Of a stretch of DNA of 64,000 nucleotides, positions 45,160-55,411 are shown piece after piece. The notes beneath the pieces are model-generated. The model was not told the DNA's origin, made no database searches, and saw only the letters and a program-made list of their open reading frames with translations. Positions within the stretch are counted from its first letter, which is position 1. The number at the start of each line of letters is the position of its first letter. This stretch comes from Trichobilharzia regenti (lineage: Eukaryota; Platyhelminthes; Trematoda; Strigeidida; Schistosomatidae). The translations under genes were made by a program, and so were the position numbers. Location: assembly GCA_944472135.2 (NCBI GenBank), contig OX235262.1:26645362-26709361 (forward strand). The letters are read 5' to 3'.

Positions 45160-45740
45160 AATAGATCAAGTAGTCCATGGCAGGCAAAGGTTGAAGTCTA
45201 TTGTTTTTTGTACACACAGTTTAGGCTGTGTGTGTGATTAATCCAAAGTGCTTCCATCACCTGTGATAATCCTAAATTAGAGTTATGTAATGGAGTAATT
45301 GTGAAGTAGTCATTATTATGGATTTTGTGACCTGACATTAATAAGTGCTTTGCAATGGATGATGATGGATTTCTATTCAGATTAATTGCATTGAGATATT
45401 CTGTGTTTTAATTACCATTTCGGAAGATATTCTTTGTGACGACATTGGAACATTCTATTGGTTCTACCTATATAAGTGTCACAGCAACTGCAGGTGAACT
45501 GGTAGATACAGTTTGAAGTAGAGTGCGCAGAATTTCGTCCCTTAATCGTAGGTACAGGGATCGAAGATATTCGGCATATGAGAGAAAGAGATGCGGCGTA
45601 GAATGTGCGTTTGATGGCTGACCGAAGTCTCTGAGCTGACAACTGCATAATCCGGTCACCCTTGAATGATAGTTTAATATATGTGCTATGATAATCGGGA
45701 ATTGTTTTATCTCAATATGCTTTATACATAAGTAATTAAA
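45160..45740 (-). mobile_element. Penelope-like element, GIY-YIG part
   Basis: Minus strand: MQLSAQRLRSAIKRTFYAAS, then CIYQFTCSCCDTYIGRTNRM, then after a stop SSSIAKHLLMSGHKIHNNDY and VMEALWINHTHSLNCVYKKQ. GIY-YIG residues are well conserved. The RT domain is missing. Confidence 0.8.
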
Positions 45741-46094
45741 GTGCACCTATTTAGATATCATTTTCAAGACTGTGTTGAAAATGACGATAACAAGTAAACC
45801 GATTTTACTTTTATTCCTTTTGATATTTTCATCTTTCATATTGTCACCTTCAATACAGCACTAGCTGCATGAATAAACAACGTCGTTCTGTCTACCACAC
45901 TCTATTTTCTCTCAGAGATATATTCTTGTAGTGATTTGATCTTTTATTTAGTATTTTCGAATCAGTATTGTATATACGACATAGAGTAGTCAATAAAATG
46001 TATGAATAAAATGAAAAGGTTTTAGTTTAATGGAAATAGACGGATTCTTCGAATAACATAGTAAAGTATTACCAAAGTGTTATACCCTAACATT
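45741..46094. other. No gene recognised
   Basis: Nothing recognisable. Confidence 0.4.
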
Positions 46095-46630
46095 ATTATT
46101 ATTTCCTTTGGTTCCTAGAGGAACATAGAGCTTCAGCTTCATGCCTCCATTGCGTTAGTTTCTCCGCCAACGTTTTCATCTGTCTTCACGTCTGCCCTCA
46201 TACTTTCATCTCCACTTCACATGACCTCTTACGTTTCATCCCACCCTCGCACTGACGACCGAATTGCCACTTCCCCATTCGGGTTCCACTCGAGAGAGAG
46301 CCTGGAGTGTGATGTCATTTGACAGTTTGTTTTCTCAGAGTATGGTCAGTTTGCCTCCATTTGTTCCTGAATATTTATTACACAACTGATTCCTGATCAG
46401 TTGGTTTACCCATCTCCAGAGATCCCTCACTACTGCTGATCTTTTCTGACCACCCATCTGATCTTGAGTAGAATTCGGCGAAGACAGCTATTGATGAAGA
46501 TCTGTAGTTTGTTCGAAGTGCCCTTCTTTGACGCGTCAAGTTTCTGATCCATAAAGTAGCACTGACTTTACATTGGAGTTGAAAATCCGGATCTTATTTT
46601 TCATGCTGAGTGCTGCTGGCATACGCTAAC
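46095..46630 (-). mobile_element. RTE-type LINE (variant b), 3' part
   Basis: (ATT)n then reversed TTCCTAGAGGAACATAGAGC at the 3' end. Remnants extend to the KSV..Y..ET region near 46570. Confidence 0.75.
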
Positions 46631-46679
46631 ATAGGAGATATCAAAAGACCTACTGTGAGTTACCTTCCTATATTTTATT

Positions 46680-46857
46680 TTATTTTTTTATTTACAGCTT
46701 GATTCCACACTGTATTTTTCGCACAAGTATGGAATTTTCAGGATGGATATCGGTAGCCAAAATTTTGCATGCCGACCATAGATATCAGATGTGCGTCGGC
46801 AGGGGATCGAACCTCGGACCATGTGCATGGTCGGTGAGAGTTCTAACCACTGTGCCA
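46680..46857 (-). mobile_element. SINE-C
   Basis: TTACAGCTTGATTCCACACT near 46692, reversed B box GGGATCGAACCTC near 46803, and head cut off at CTGTGCCAC, next to a short (CA)n tract. Confidence 0.83.
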
Positions 46858-47068
46858 CTCTTTACCCACACACACATACACACACTGTGTTTAAAGTGTT
46901 TAACGAAGGTATACCAATATTTGTAAGACCGAGGTCAAATTTTGATCACAGCTCATACAATTTTGTTTGTTGATACTTGTTTTATGGCTCATGATTGGAC
47001 AAAGTTTTTAAAAACAAGAGATGTTTCTTTTATGTGTATATAAACCTCTGTTATCTTAATTTCGATTA

Positions 47069-47122
47069 ATTTCCCTGAAGAAGTTCGTATCAGATTTCCG
47101 AACGTAGGAAACGTTGGAATTA
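47069..47122 (+). ncRNA. PLE-type hammerhead-like motif
   Basis: TTCC, then CTGAAGA, a GTTCG/CGAAC stem, then GAAACGTTGGAA, in which GGAA pairs back to TTCC. CTGANGA ... GAAACGTT is the recurrent PLE hammerhead arrangement. Four bases separate stem II from GAAA, which is unusual. Confidence 0.45.
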
Positions 47123-47377
47123 CTCATTTCAATCTCGCTGAGATTTTACAAATATAACTTTTTACAAATGTCTACTTCTCACTCGGCACCTAGATATCTT
47201 AGAACTATTCTGTCAAATCTTGACGACAGTTCACTTGAATATACAATGCTTATCTTGAACAAAAACATGGTGAGGAACTTTGAGATCAATTTAAACTCTC
47301 CAGGAGATCACTACATTATAAATTCTTATGAATTTGTAGAAAGATTCAGAAAACCTATAGTATTTTCATCTAAATAA
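47114..47377 (+). CDS. Unrecognised small reading frame
   Basis: An 87-codon frame downstream of a PLE-type terminus, ending next to the (TA)n tail of the LINE. It reads APRYLRTILSNLDDSSLEY and SPGDHYIINSYEFVERFRKP and is hydrophilic. I do not recognise it. It could be a PLE-captured segment or a chance frame. Confidence 0.2.
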   Translation: MELLISISLRFYKYNFLQMSTSHSAPRYLRTILSNLDDSSLEYTMLILNKNMVRNFEINLNSPGDHYIINSYEFVERFRKPIVFSSK

Positions 47378-47383
47378 CTTTTT

Positions 47384-47384
47384 A

Positions 47385-47420
<36 letters not shown>
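47384..47420. repeat. (TA)n tail of LINE-1
   Basis: About 18 TA dinucleotides directly at the 3' end of the minus-strand LINE; a microsatellite tail replacing poly(A). Confidence 0.85.
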
Positions 47421-47422
<2 letters not shown>

Positions 47423-47664
47423 CACTTTATTCCACAACAATAACAATTTACAGCATGGAATTTTCAGCGTTTCTTTTACATATTGCAATGGTTTAGCTCT
47501 GTTTATAATTATATAAATGTATAAAATGTTAAAATATTGATAGTTAATAGAAAAAAATAAAACCCCAACAAAATCACACCACTTCTAGGTCATAGTGAAT
47601 AATAAATAAATAATATAACAAATAACACATGCATTAATATGCATCATTACATTTTATAGTTTAG

Positions 47665-48636
47665 TTAATGATTCAAAAGTTGTAAAAGTTCTTTTCTGAT
47701 ATTTGTCTCTTCACACAATACTCGTGCCAAATATGGAACGGTCGAATTTTTATATTTTGTAGTACGAGCATAAATGTTTATAAAATTTCTTCTGGTCTTA
47801 CCCGAAGAGATACAAGGAAACAATTGTGAATAAAGAGGATGTTCACTATCAGATAAGATAACTTTAGCTAAGTGTTTACAAGAATTCATATGCCTATTGA
47901 CAACAGTGTCATTTAGTTGAGTCAAAGGGATAGCACTGACCCTACTTACAGCCCTCAATGTTCTTCGTAGTATTATATGGCCTTTCTTGAGTAGCCCAGG
48001 GAAGAATAATGGAGAACAATAAAGAATGATGGGCAAAACACATGAATTAATAAATTGTATGATAAGAGATTGGGTTATACCTGAGTGTCTCAACTTCTTT
48101 ATGTAATAAGTCAGACGGAAAACTTTCTTAGAAACTATAAGAATATGAGACGACCAGCAAAGGTTTGAAGAGAAACTAATGCCAAGATAAGAAACACTTG
48201 ACTTACTCTCTATCATGGTACCATCAATATTACAACAATCATGAGATTGAATCAATCCATGCATGTCTTTTTCACTTCTCAAGCTGAAATCAACAGTGTT
48301 ACATTTAGTTGGATTTAGTTTAAGACCATTTGAGCCAGACCAATCCTTAACTTCAGCTAAGAAGCCATTCATATGGGAACAATCCGATGTGGAAACTACA
48401 GGGACAGAAACGGTCAGATCATCAGCATACTTAATGAAGTTAACTTTGGGTGAGTTCGGAAGGTCATGCAAAAAGAAAGAGAAAAGAAATGGAGAAAGTA
48501 CTGCACCTTGAGGCACACCACTTTCAGTTAGCTGAGAAGTGGAGCGCTTTCCAGCCAAAACAGTATGCTGTTTCCTATCCTTAAAATAAGAAGACAGCCA
48601 TCTAGTTGCCCAGGACTCTGTTTGTGCTGAAATCAT
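47665..48636 (-). CDS. LINE-1 ORF2, RT palm and thumb (frameshifted segment)
   Basis: 323 codons from the first in-frame Met. GVPQGAVLSPFLFSFFLHDL is block 4, YADD at residues 70-73 holds two of the catalytic aspartates, and LKLNPTKC and SYLGISF are blocks 6 and 7. The C-terminal part includes HPLYSQLFPCISSGKTRRNF. The third catalytic Asp lies just upstream in the same frame, before this Met. Confidence 0.9.
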   Translation of the reverse strand: MISAQTESWATRWLSSYFKDRKQHTVLAGKRSTSQLTESGVPQGAVLSPFLFSFFLHDLPNSPKVNFIKYADDLTVSVPVVSTSDCSHMNGFLAEVKDWSGSNGLKLNPTKCNTVDFSLRSEKDMHGLIQSHDCCNIDGTMIESKSSVSYLGISFSSNLCWSSHILIVSKKVFRLTYYIKKLRHSGITQSLIIQFINSCVLPIILYCSPLFFPGLLKKGHIILRRTLRAVSRVSAIPLTQLNDTVVNRHMNSCKHLAKVILSDSEHPLYSQLFPCISSGKTRRNFINIYARTTKYKNSTVPYLARVLCEETNIRKELLQLLNH

Positions 48637-48686
48637 CTTTCCTAATAAAAGTGTCCTAGGAACAGAGTCGAAAGCTGCAGTATAGT

Positions 48687-49094
48687 CTAAAAAGCTGTTC
48701 GAACGAACTTAGCACCCTTATCAAGGCAGGAAACAATATTGTGGTGTAGTACAATGGCTGCATCTAATGTACTTCTTCCACACTTATAAGCAAACTGCTT
48801 AGGGTCACTAAAAGCTTTTAAAGAAGGTTTAAGAATATTCAAAAGAAGTTTCTCCATAGTTTTCAAAAAAGGAGATGTTATAGCGACCGGTCTAAACTTT
48901 ATACCTGCTCCAGAAGATGATTTCTGTACAGGTACAACCTTGATTTCTTTCCAGTCAGCAGGTACCGTTTCCCTGTTAAATGATGCGTTAAAGATTTGAG
49001 TAAGAGGATGACACAAGATGTCTGCACACTTTTGAAGAAGAATGCTTGGTACACCATCTGGACCAAGGCTGTGTGTTGGATTTAATGATTTCAA
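48687..49094 (-). CDS. LINE-1 ORF2, RT fingers (frameshifted segment)
   Basis: SLGPDGVPSILLQKCADIL begins RT block 1, and KFRPVAITSPFLKTMEKLL covers block 2. The segment stops at TTTTAG after FVRTAF. The corresponding place in LINE-2 reads through to FLDYTSAFD, so one T is missing from the run here. Confidence 0.87.
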   Translation of the reverse strand: MKSLNPTHSLGPDGVPSILLQKCADILCHPLTQIFNASFNRETVPADWKEIKVVPVQKSSSGAGIKFRPVAITSPFLKTMEKLLLNILKPSLKAFSDPKQFAYKCGRSTLDAAIVLHHNIVSCLDKGAKFVRTAF

Positions 49095-50455
49095 ACATAA
49101 TAGTACATCCTTTTTTTAAAACCCGGAAAATGACCATTTTCTTGACTAGGTACATCAGGTACAACCATATTAATTTGTTTCTTGATAAATGATTTGTTTA
49201 AAGCATTAACATCAGAATAAGCATCAACAGACATTTGTTTTTTACTTGTAAGTTTATTGAAAAGTTTCCAAATGTTTGAAGGATTTTTACATGATAAAAA
49301 TTTTTCATTATATAGTCTGTTCAACCTTTCTATTTCAATTTTTATAAGGGTGTTTATTTTACGGACACCAGTATTATCACAATTCTTATACAACTTCTCT
49401 TTTTGTCTTCTAAGTTTTTTCAGTTGCACAGAAGAGATTCTGTCAAATCTCGAAAACAGTGTTTCATATGGACAGCAAATTTCCAAACAAAACTTCAGAT
49501 AATCGGTTATATTAGAGACAGTAGCATCCAACTTATCGTCAGTAAATAGTTCCCAGTTGGTATCATGCAACATGCTTCTTAATGCTAGAATGTTGTCATG
49601 GGAATATGAACGTTCATGTATCTTTGTTAAATGACTAAACAATTTTCGTTGTAACTTGCCGTACACTTTCGGTAAAATACGAATAATGCAGTGGTCAGAA
49701 TTTAGCAAAGGAGCTCTCCTTCGGGTTTCATATACATCACGGTCATTTATGAAAACCAGGTCTAGTGATTTGTCCAGACGTGTATTAAACTTGACTAGAT
49801 TCTCATGACCAAGTGAAGTAAGAAAGCTGTGATCACATGAATTAAAATCACCACAGACTATAGACAACGAGTTTCCGAATGCAGGAGCAGCGAATTCAGT
49901 AAACTCATCTGCAAACATAACTATATTAGAAAGGCTACAATTGGGTGTTATGTAAATATTTGTTATGTATATATAAGAATATTTACTTAAGTGTTTTGGG
50001 CGACACCTGACGGTTATGCAATCTATATTGTCATTAGAATAATTGAAGCAAACGTGATTTGATGTAGACCAACTTGTGTTTATAAAAGTGGCTACCCCTC
50101 CTCCATATTTTTTCTTGGAACTATTTCTATCTTGGCGAAAAACTTTATATCCATTTATTGAAACTAGATTATCATCATAATGCTGGTGCAGCCAAGTCTC
50201 TTGTATTGCTAAAACGCCAGCATTTCGATAAACATTGGAATACATTAGGGATTGAAGATAATCCATTTTGTTGGACAGGGATCTACAATTAGTGCTAACG
50301 AGTTCAGGAACAGTCATTTGATTAATTTGTGTACGTTTCAGTGCACGCTGCCAGCCACAGTGATGCTTTTTTCTCAATTTTTGTGGATGACACAACGCGG
50401 TAGGTTGTAATGATTTTAAAAATGCGCGATTATATATAATACGATTAGGACACAT
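49091..50455 (-). CDS. LINE-1 ORF2, endonuclease domain and linker
   Basis: 454 codons. The exonuclease/endonuclease/phosphatase fold covers residues ~50-262, with expected catalytic positions present: N56 (STNCRSL), E86 (QETW), Y168 (NIYITPN), D203 and N205 (GDFN), D254 and H255 (SDH). This enzyme nicks target DNA to prime reverse transcription. Residues ~265-430 are a basic linker (KLRRQKEKLYK). The frame ends in a run of seven A (49117-49111, sense strand); one extra A would carry it on into the RT. Confidence 0.88.
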   Translation of the reverse strand: MCPNRIIYNRAFLKSLQPTALCHPQKLRKKHHCGWQRALKRTQINQMTVPELVSTNCRSLSNKMDYLQSLMYSNVYRNAGVLAIQETWLHQHYDDNLVSINGYKVFRQDRNSSKKKYGGGVATFINTSWSTSNHVCFNYSNDNIDCITVRCRPKHLSKYSYIYITNIYITPNCSLSNIVMFADEFTEFAAPAFGNSLSIVCGDFNSCDHSFLTSLGHENLVKFNTRLDKSLDLVFINDRDVYETRRRAPLLNSDHCIIRILPKVYGKLQRKLFSHLTKIHERSYSHDNILALRSMLHDTNWELFTDDKLDATVSNITDYLKFCLEICCPYETLFSRFDRISSVQLKKLRRQKEKLYKNCDNTGVRKINTLIKIEIERLNRLYNEKFLSCKNPSNIWKLFNKLTSKKQMSVDAYSDVNALNKSFIKKQINMVVPDVPSQENGHFPGFKKRMYYYV

Positions 50456-50644
50456 TATTGATAAATTAAAACAAAATTAAAAGAGCAAACCAAAGCAATT
50501 TTGCAAAATGTTGTAAGGTGGAATTTTTGGTAGCCCTATGTTCATGCAGGCCGCCGCCTATCGATGGACATTCCTAATCAGATGGCAGATGGAAACTTCT
50601 GAACCAAATGAAATGTATGTAAGAACTTTAAGACTACGCACTGA

Positions 50645-50668
50645 ATTAATAATAATAATAATAATAGC
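50645..50668. repeat. (AAT)n tail of LINE-2
   Basis: Seven to eight AAT units at the 3' end of the minus-strand LINE-2. Confidence 0.85.
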
Positions 50669-52478
50669 TTTATTCCAAACAGTATTTGTGGTACAGGTAT
50701 GGAATTTTCAGCGTGCATTACAGTATATTGCATCTAATTACCTCATAAATTATATAAGATTTTTAAAAATCAAAGATAAATAAATAAAAATAAAATAAAT
50801 AAGTTATAAAAAAAAAAAATAAATAAATATTAGAAATTAAGAAAAAAACAACGTAGAGTATTTCATTTCAAACAATGCAACACAGGATTTGAAATATAAA
50901 GTTGATGTGTGGTAGTAAATGAGAACAACAGTGTAGTAGTAACGAGGAAAGGAAAACAAAAACTAATGGGACTATTTGTTAGAGTGCCGCAGTAAGTTTA
51001 TCGTGTCATACCTAACGGATTTCTCATCACATAACAGCTGTGCCAGATATGGTATTGTGGACTTTTTGTATTTGGTAGTCCTAGCATATAGCCGCCTATA
51101 GCTGCTTCTAGTTCTACCAGATGAAATGCAAGGAGATAGATGTGTATAGAGAGGATGCTTGGGGTCCGACAATATTGTATTTGCTAGTTTCTTACATGAT
51201 ATAATATGTCTATCTACAATAGTGTTCACCAGTTGGTTTAACGATATCCCACTTGCCCTACTAACAGCTTTCAGTGCTCTTCTCAGCGAAGCAAAGTCTT
51301 TCTTAAGTAGTCCAGGAAAGACTAATGGGGAGCAGTAAAGGAGGATGAGTAGAATACAAGAATTTACAAACTGAGAAAGTAAAGACTGGTTTATGCCAGA
51401 CTGCCTAAATTTCCTAATGTAGAACGTTAAGCGAAACATCTTTCTAGTAACTAGCAAGATGTGGGAAGACCAGGAAAGATCGGTGGAAAAACTCAGCCCA
51501 AGGTACTTGACATAAGATGTATTTTCAACCTCTGTGCCGTCAATGAGAGTGGGGCCATGCGAGCTAACTAGTTGCTGTAGGTCACATTTACGTCTGAAAC
51601 TGAAATTGACTACCTGACATTTAGACGGATTAAGCTTAAGTCCGTTTGAAGAGGACCACTGACTAATTTCCGACAAAAAGCTATTTAATTTGGAACAATC
51701 TGACTGAGAGTTGACAGGCATAGAAACCGAGAGGTCATCGGCATATTTAACAAAAGTGGCTACATCAGAATGAGCCAAGTCATGTAAGAAAAACGAGAAC
51801 AGAAAGGGAGAAAGAACAGCACCTTGAGGGACACCAGCTAAAGTAAGTGAGGTAGTGGAGGATTTTCCATTGTAGACGGTGTACTGCTTCCTTTCAGAAA
51901 AATAGGAATGCAACCACTTATTTGTCCAGCTTTCAGCCTGTGTTGCAGCAAGCTTACTTAGCAAGAGAGACCTGGGAACAGAGTCAAATGCAGATGTGTA
52001 ATCAAGGAAGGCACAGCGAACGTATTTAGCTCCTTTATCTAAACTAGAGACTATGCTATGGTGGAGGACGACAGCGGCATCTAACGTACTCCTACTATGT
52101 TTATAAGCAAACTGGTTGGGGTCGTTGAAAGGTTTTAAAGAGGGATCAAGATTAAGTAAAATAAGTCTTTCCATAACTTTCAAAAAGGGTGAGGTAATTG
52201 AAATGGGTCTAAACTTAACATTTGGTCCACTTGTAGATTTAGGCACTGGAACGATCTTGATGTTTTTCCATGATTCAGGTATAATACTTTTGGAAAACGA
52301 TTCGTTGAAAATGTCAGTTAGCGGGGAACACAAGATGTCGGCACACTCTTTAAGGATAACAGCAGGAACACCATCAGGACCGAGGGACTGAGTAGGCTTG
52401 AGAGATTGAAGACACTTGAGGACATCATTCGTGTTTAACCTATTCCTTGTCTCTTTTGAAATCTGCTTACTTCAGCAA
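50669..52478 (-). mobile_element. CR1/jockey-type LINE (LINE-2), 5' truncated, intact RT frame
   Basis: The minus-strand coding frame is open from about 52475 to 50972 without a stop. The 5' end breaks off within the linker just ahead of RT block 1, so the endonuclease is missing. The 3' UTR ends GGAATAAAGCTATTATTATT. Its last ~50 bases are the segment shared with SINE-C. Confidence 0.9.
50972..52475 (-). CDS. LINE-2 reverse transcriptase
   Basis: About 500 codons open (first Met at 52333 gives 453). Counting from that Met: FRPISITSPFLKVMERL (41-57), the catalytic Asp in AFLDYTSAFD (108-117), GVPQGAVLSPF (167-177), YADD (197-200), and LKLNPSKC and KYLGLSF downstream. It ends HPLYTHLSPCISSGRTR...LLRHSNK. 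All RT catalytic residues appear intact; only the 5' truncation disables the element. Confidence 0.9.
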
Positions 52479-52560
52479 TATCCAGATGAATGGAGAGAGT
52501 TTTTATCATCAAATTTATTGCCTAAGACATTGAAGAAAGATGTTTTGTGTTTATGCATGT
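52476..52560 (+). pseudogene. Possible isolated terminal exon
   Basis: After an acceptor-like GCTTACTTCAG the plus strand reads QQYPDEWREFLSSNLLPKTL and about nine more residues to a stop near 52563. The composition looks protein-like but I do not recognise it and see no partner exon. It could belong to a repeat truncated by LINE-2. Confidence 0.2.
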
Positions 52561-52614
52561 CTTGACAGTATGGATCGATTTATATATTTGTTTTGTTTAT
52601 ATTTTAAATCTATT

Positions 52615-53165
52615 CCATCATAATGGATATGACTACGTGTGGATGTCAACAGCACTCAGCATGAAAAATAAAATCCGAATTCTCAACTTTAATGTGAAGT
52701 CAATGCTTCTATACGAATCAGAGACATGGTACGTCATGAAGGGCACTTCAAACAAACTACACACCTTCATCAGTAGCTGTTTTCGCTCAATACTACATAA
52801 GATCAGATGGCGAGAAAAGATCGGTAACAGGTAGGGATCTCTGACAATGAGCGAACCAACCCAGCAGGAGCCAACTGTGCAACAAATCTGCAGGAAGATA
52901 TAGAGGCGGACTGACCATACTCCGAGAAAGCAAATCATCGAGTGACACCACATGTCAGGCTCTCTCTTTCAAGTGGAACCCGAATGGTAAGTGGCGAGTT
53001 GGTCGTCAGTGGGAGGGTGACATTGAGGAGAGGGTCACGTGGAGAGAAGATGAGAGCATGTGGGCAGATGTGGAGCCAGATGAAAATGTTGGCAGAGAAC
53101 CGAACGCAATGGCGACGTGCGGAGGAAGCCCTATGTTCCTCTAGGAATTAAAGGAAACAGTAATG
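52615..53165 (+). mobile_element. RTE-type LINE (variant b), 3' part
   Basis: Plus strand: LNFNVKSMLLYESETWYVMK (about 52682-52741), then HTFISSCFRSILHKIRWREK, then after frameshifts GTRMVSGELVVSGRVTLRRG and ALCSSRN. The 3' end is CTATGTTCCTCTAGGAATTA near 53147. Confidence 0.85.
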
Positions 53166-53242
53166 ATAATAATGAAAAAAAAGAGATTGTGTTTGAAAAG
53201 TCCTCCAGTATTTAATGCTGTTTCTTTACTGTATTTTTTTCT

Positions 53243-53484
53243 TTTATTCCCTTGCGTTCACAGTAAAACGTGGTGCTTCAAGCTAGAGCTTTTTCAAGTT
53301 TCTGTGGCAATGGCATTTATTTTCACGGAATGGGATTGCTAGACTCATTCCTAAACTTTCCTCTTTGTCAGTCTTATTACTGGCATAGAGCGTTTTGCGA
53401 GTGCGTCCATGGCCAGGGATCGAACCTCGAACCAAATGTGGCGTAGTTGGCAAACATTATACCGCTGTGCCACCGACGTAAACA
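53243..53484 (-). mobile_element. SINE-B
   Basis: Reversed tail TTGCGTTCACAGTAAAACGT at the left, reversed B box GGGATCGAACCTC near 53418, and head ending GTGCCACCGACGTA. Confidence 0.82.
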
Positions 53485-53569
53485 AGATATCGCTGCCAGG
53501 ATACGAACCCAGGTTAATATGGAATACTGTGTCACTGTGTGATATATCTTATAAACAGAATAACACTAA

Positions 53570-54135
53570 TTTTATTGTTTAAACAACCAGTACTAGACAC
53601 AAATGCTGATTATGAAAAGGAAGCTACATTAATTAGTAATGTCGTACATTGATAGTTCATCGGAGGACTTGATCGAAAATTATGATATTGTAATCATAAG
53701 TGATAAATCTTGTTCTGCCACCTCAATTTTAAATCGAACGAAGGAAGTTCAGAATATCATATCACTTACATCTGTAGAAGAGGAAGATAACTCCATATCT
53801 TTCCTAGACATATTGCTTAGTCAACGGCTTGATGCGTTAACAAAAAGATCTACTCATAGAAAACCTACCCGGACGGCACAGCATCTTAATTACCACAGTT
53901 TCTGCCCTGTTCTGTACAAAAGAGGCTTAGTAAGGTGCCTCCTCAGTAGAACCAAACGAATATGCACTGAAGACACATTTGATGTGGAAGAAAGAAAGTT
54001 GACACAAACTCTGATTAATAATAATCATCCAGGCAAGTTCATCAGGAGATATAAAGTAGTCAGAACACCAAGACCCGCTCTCCAACTCGCCCCTAAGAAT
54101 GATGTGTACACCACACAACTTTTCAAAGCCTAATT
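53570..54135 (+). mobile_element. Penelope-like element, RT C-terminal part
   Basis: The frame 53639-54133 (164 codons) shows the PLE RT palm-to-thumb segment: NSISFLDILLSQRLD, then KRSTHRKPTRTAQHLNYHSF, then LYKRGLVRCLLSRTKRIC and an FIRRY end. The HRKPT..TAQ.LNYxSF.P block is diagnostic for PLEs. GIY-YIG and the N-terminal RT are missing. Confidence 0.85.
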
Positions 54136-54199
54136 AAACAGTCTCCGGAAACATTTAAATAGTTATTAACGTTTGCAGAAAATTATAGTGATAACAACG

Positions 54200-54300
54200 A
54201 TAATAATAATTCACTTTATTCCAAAAAACAGTACTTATAACACAGCGTGGAGTTTACAGCATTTGTCACAAAATATTGCATCTGATTTACTCAAAATATA
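54200..54300 (-). mobile_element. CR1/jockey-type LINE, 3' end only
   Basis: AATAATAATTCACTTTATTC, then reversed AGTACTTATAACACAG and ATTGCATCTGATTTACTC, aligned to the LINE-2 3' UTR end. Confidence 0.7.
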
Positions 54301-54381
54301 AATAAAATTAACCACAAGAAGATTTCCACATTAACAGCAGGAATAATGTCAAAAATATGTAAAGTATTAAATGAGAATAGT

Positions 54382-54385
54382 AACC

Positions 54386-54418
<33 letters not shown>

Positions 54419-54432
54419 GTAATAATAATAAT
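54382..54432. repeat. (AAT)n microsatellite
   Basis: About fifteen AAT units with one AGT interruption. Confidence 0.9.
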
Positions 54433-54689
54433 GCCAATAATAACAGTATATGTGTTTCACCCAATACTGTCAATGCGAAATGGAAGTCTTAGCATGTTAT
54501 AGAGTATTGAATCTAATGTTTTCTTGAATTATTTGTGTTCTCTGAGCTGGTTGATTGAATTGCAAAGCTTTCGTCGCCCTTTTAGGCAACATATTCAGCG
54601 CAGGTTTTAGCATATCAATAAATAATTCTCTCTAATTGGTTTTAATATATTGGTGCATTGAAGTTTCTGTAGCGGTTTGGCTACTTCAT

Positions 54690-55378
54690 CCACTTACCTA
54701 GGGAGCATTGTCTCAACTACAGGAAGTCGGAACGGACGAGGATGTCAAATCAAGCGAGAATCGGGAAGGCGAGAACACACACGTTCATCAACCTGAAATC
54801 AATCTGGAAATCTTCGTCACTCGGCCAGAGTCGACAACAAAATTCCGTCGGATTTTCAATACAAACGTCAAGTCAGTCAGTTCTTCCATACGGATCGGAT
54901 GGGAAACTTGGCCAGCGGGCTGGAGGGTCACAAAGAATATTTCCAACAGACTGGCTATTGCAGACCTTTATCAACAACTAACTGTCTTCGCTCTATACTG
55001 AAGATCAGTTGGCCAGGCCGGAAAGAACCACCAACAAGAAACTATGGGAACAAACAAACAAAACAAGAACCAATCGCCAACCAACAAATATGCAAGAGAA
55101 AGTGGAGATGGATTAGACACTCGCTGAGGAGGCCGCCGCTGGGTGACATCGGGTGCGCGTCAGGCCATTGCCCGAGTGGAACCAGGCCGAAAGGGAAGCG
55201 GCGAGTGGGACGTCAGTGTGAGGGTCGCATGGAGGAGATGGTGTGAAAAGGAGTTGAAAGAGTATGGACTAACATGGATGCAGGTGAAAAGTACAGCAGA
55301 AGGAAGACAGCAGTGGCAAGTGGAGACGTGCAGTTGAAGCCGTATTTTCCACTAGGAACCCAAGGGAACAATAAATAA
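54690..55378 (+). mobile_element. RTE-type LINE, 3' part
   Basis: Plus strand: YLGSIVSTT, then VKSSENREGE, then frame changes through INLEIFVTRPESTTKFRRIF and the KRKWRWIRHSLRRPP region, to GAAGCCGTATTTTCCACTAG and AATAATAATAAA. Closely related to the minus-strand copy at 10.6-11.4 kb. Confidence 0.85.
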
Positions 55379-55411
55379 TAATAAATTGGTTTGTAAGGAA
55401 TAGATTTGTTT

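Larger units (their letters stand above)
47421..50510 (-). mobile_element. CR1/jockey-type LINE (LINE-1), near full ORF2
   Basis: Minus strand. From 50455 to 47665 one coding region carries an endonuclease and a complete reverse transcriptase, interrupted only by two single-base homopolymer shifts (about 49111-49117 and about 48687). Restoring frame would give roughly 930 codons. No gag-like ORF1 is seen upstream, so the copy is 5' truncated or the family has one ORF. The 3' UTR (47664-47421) ends GTGGAATAAAGTGAT before (TA)n. It is related to, but clearly different from, the adjacent LINE-2. Confidence 0.9.

Noticed and set aside
47421..52478. LTR retrotransposon or retroviral-like element
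   Set aside because: No long terminal repeats, protease, integrase or RNase H order; endonuclease-RT order and microsatellite tails are those of non-LTR elements.
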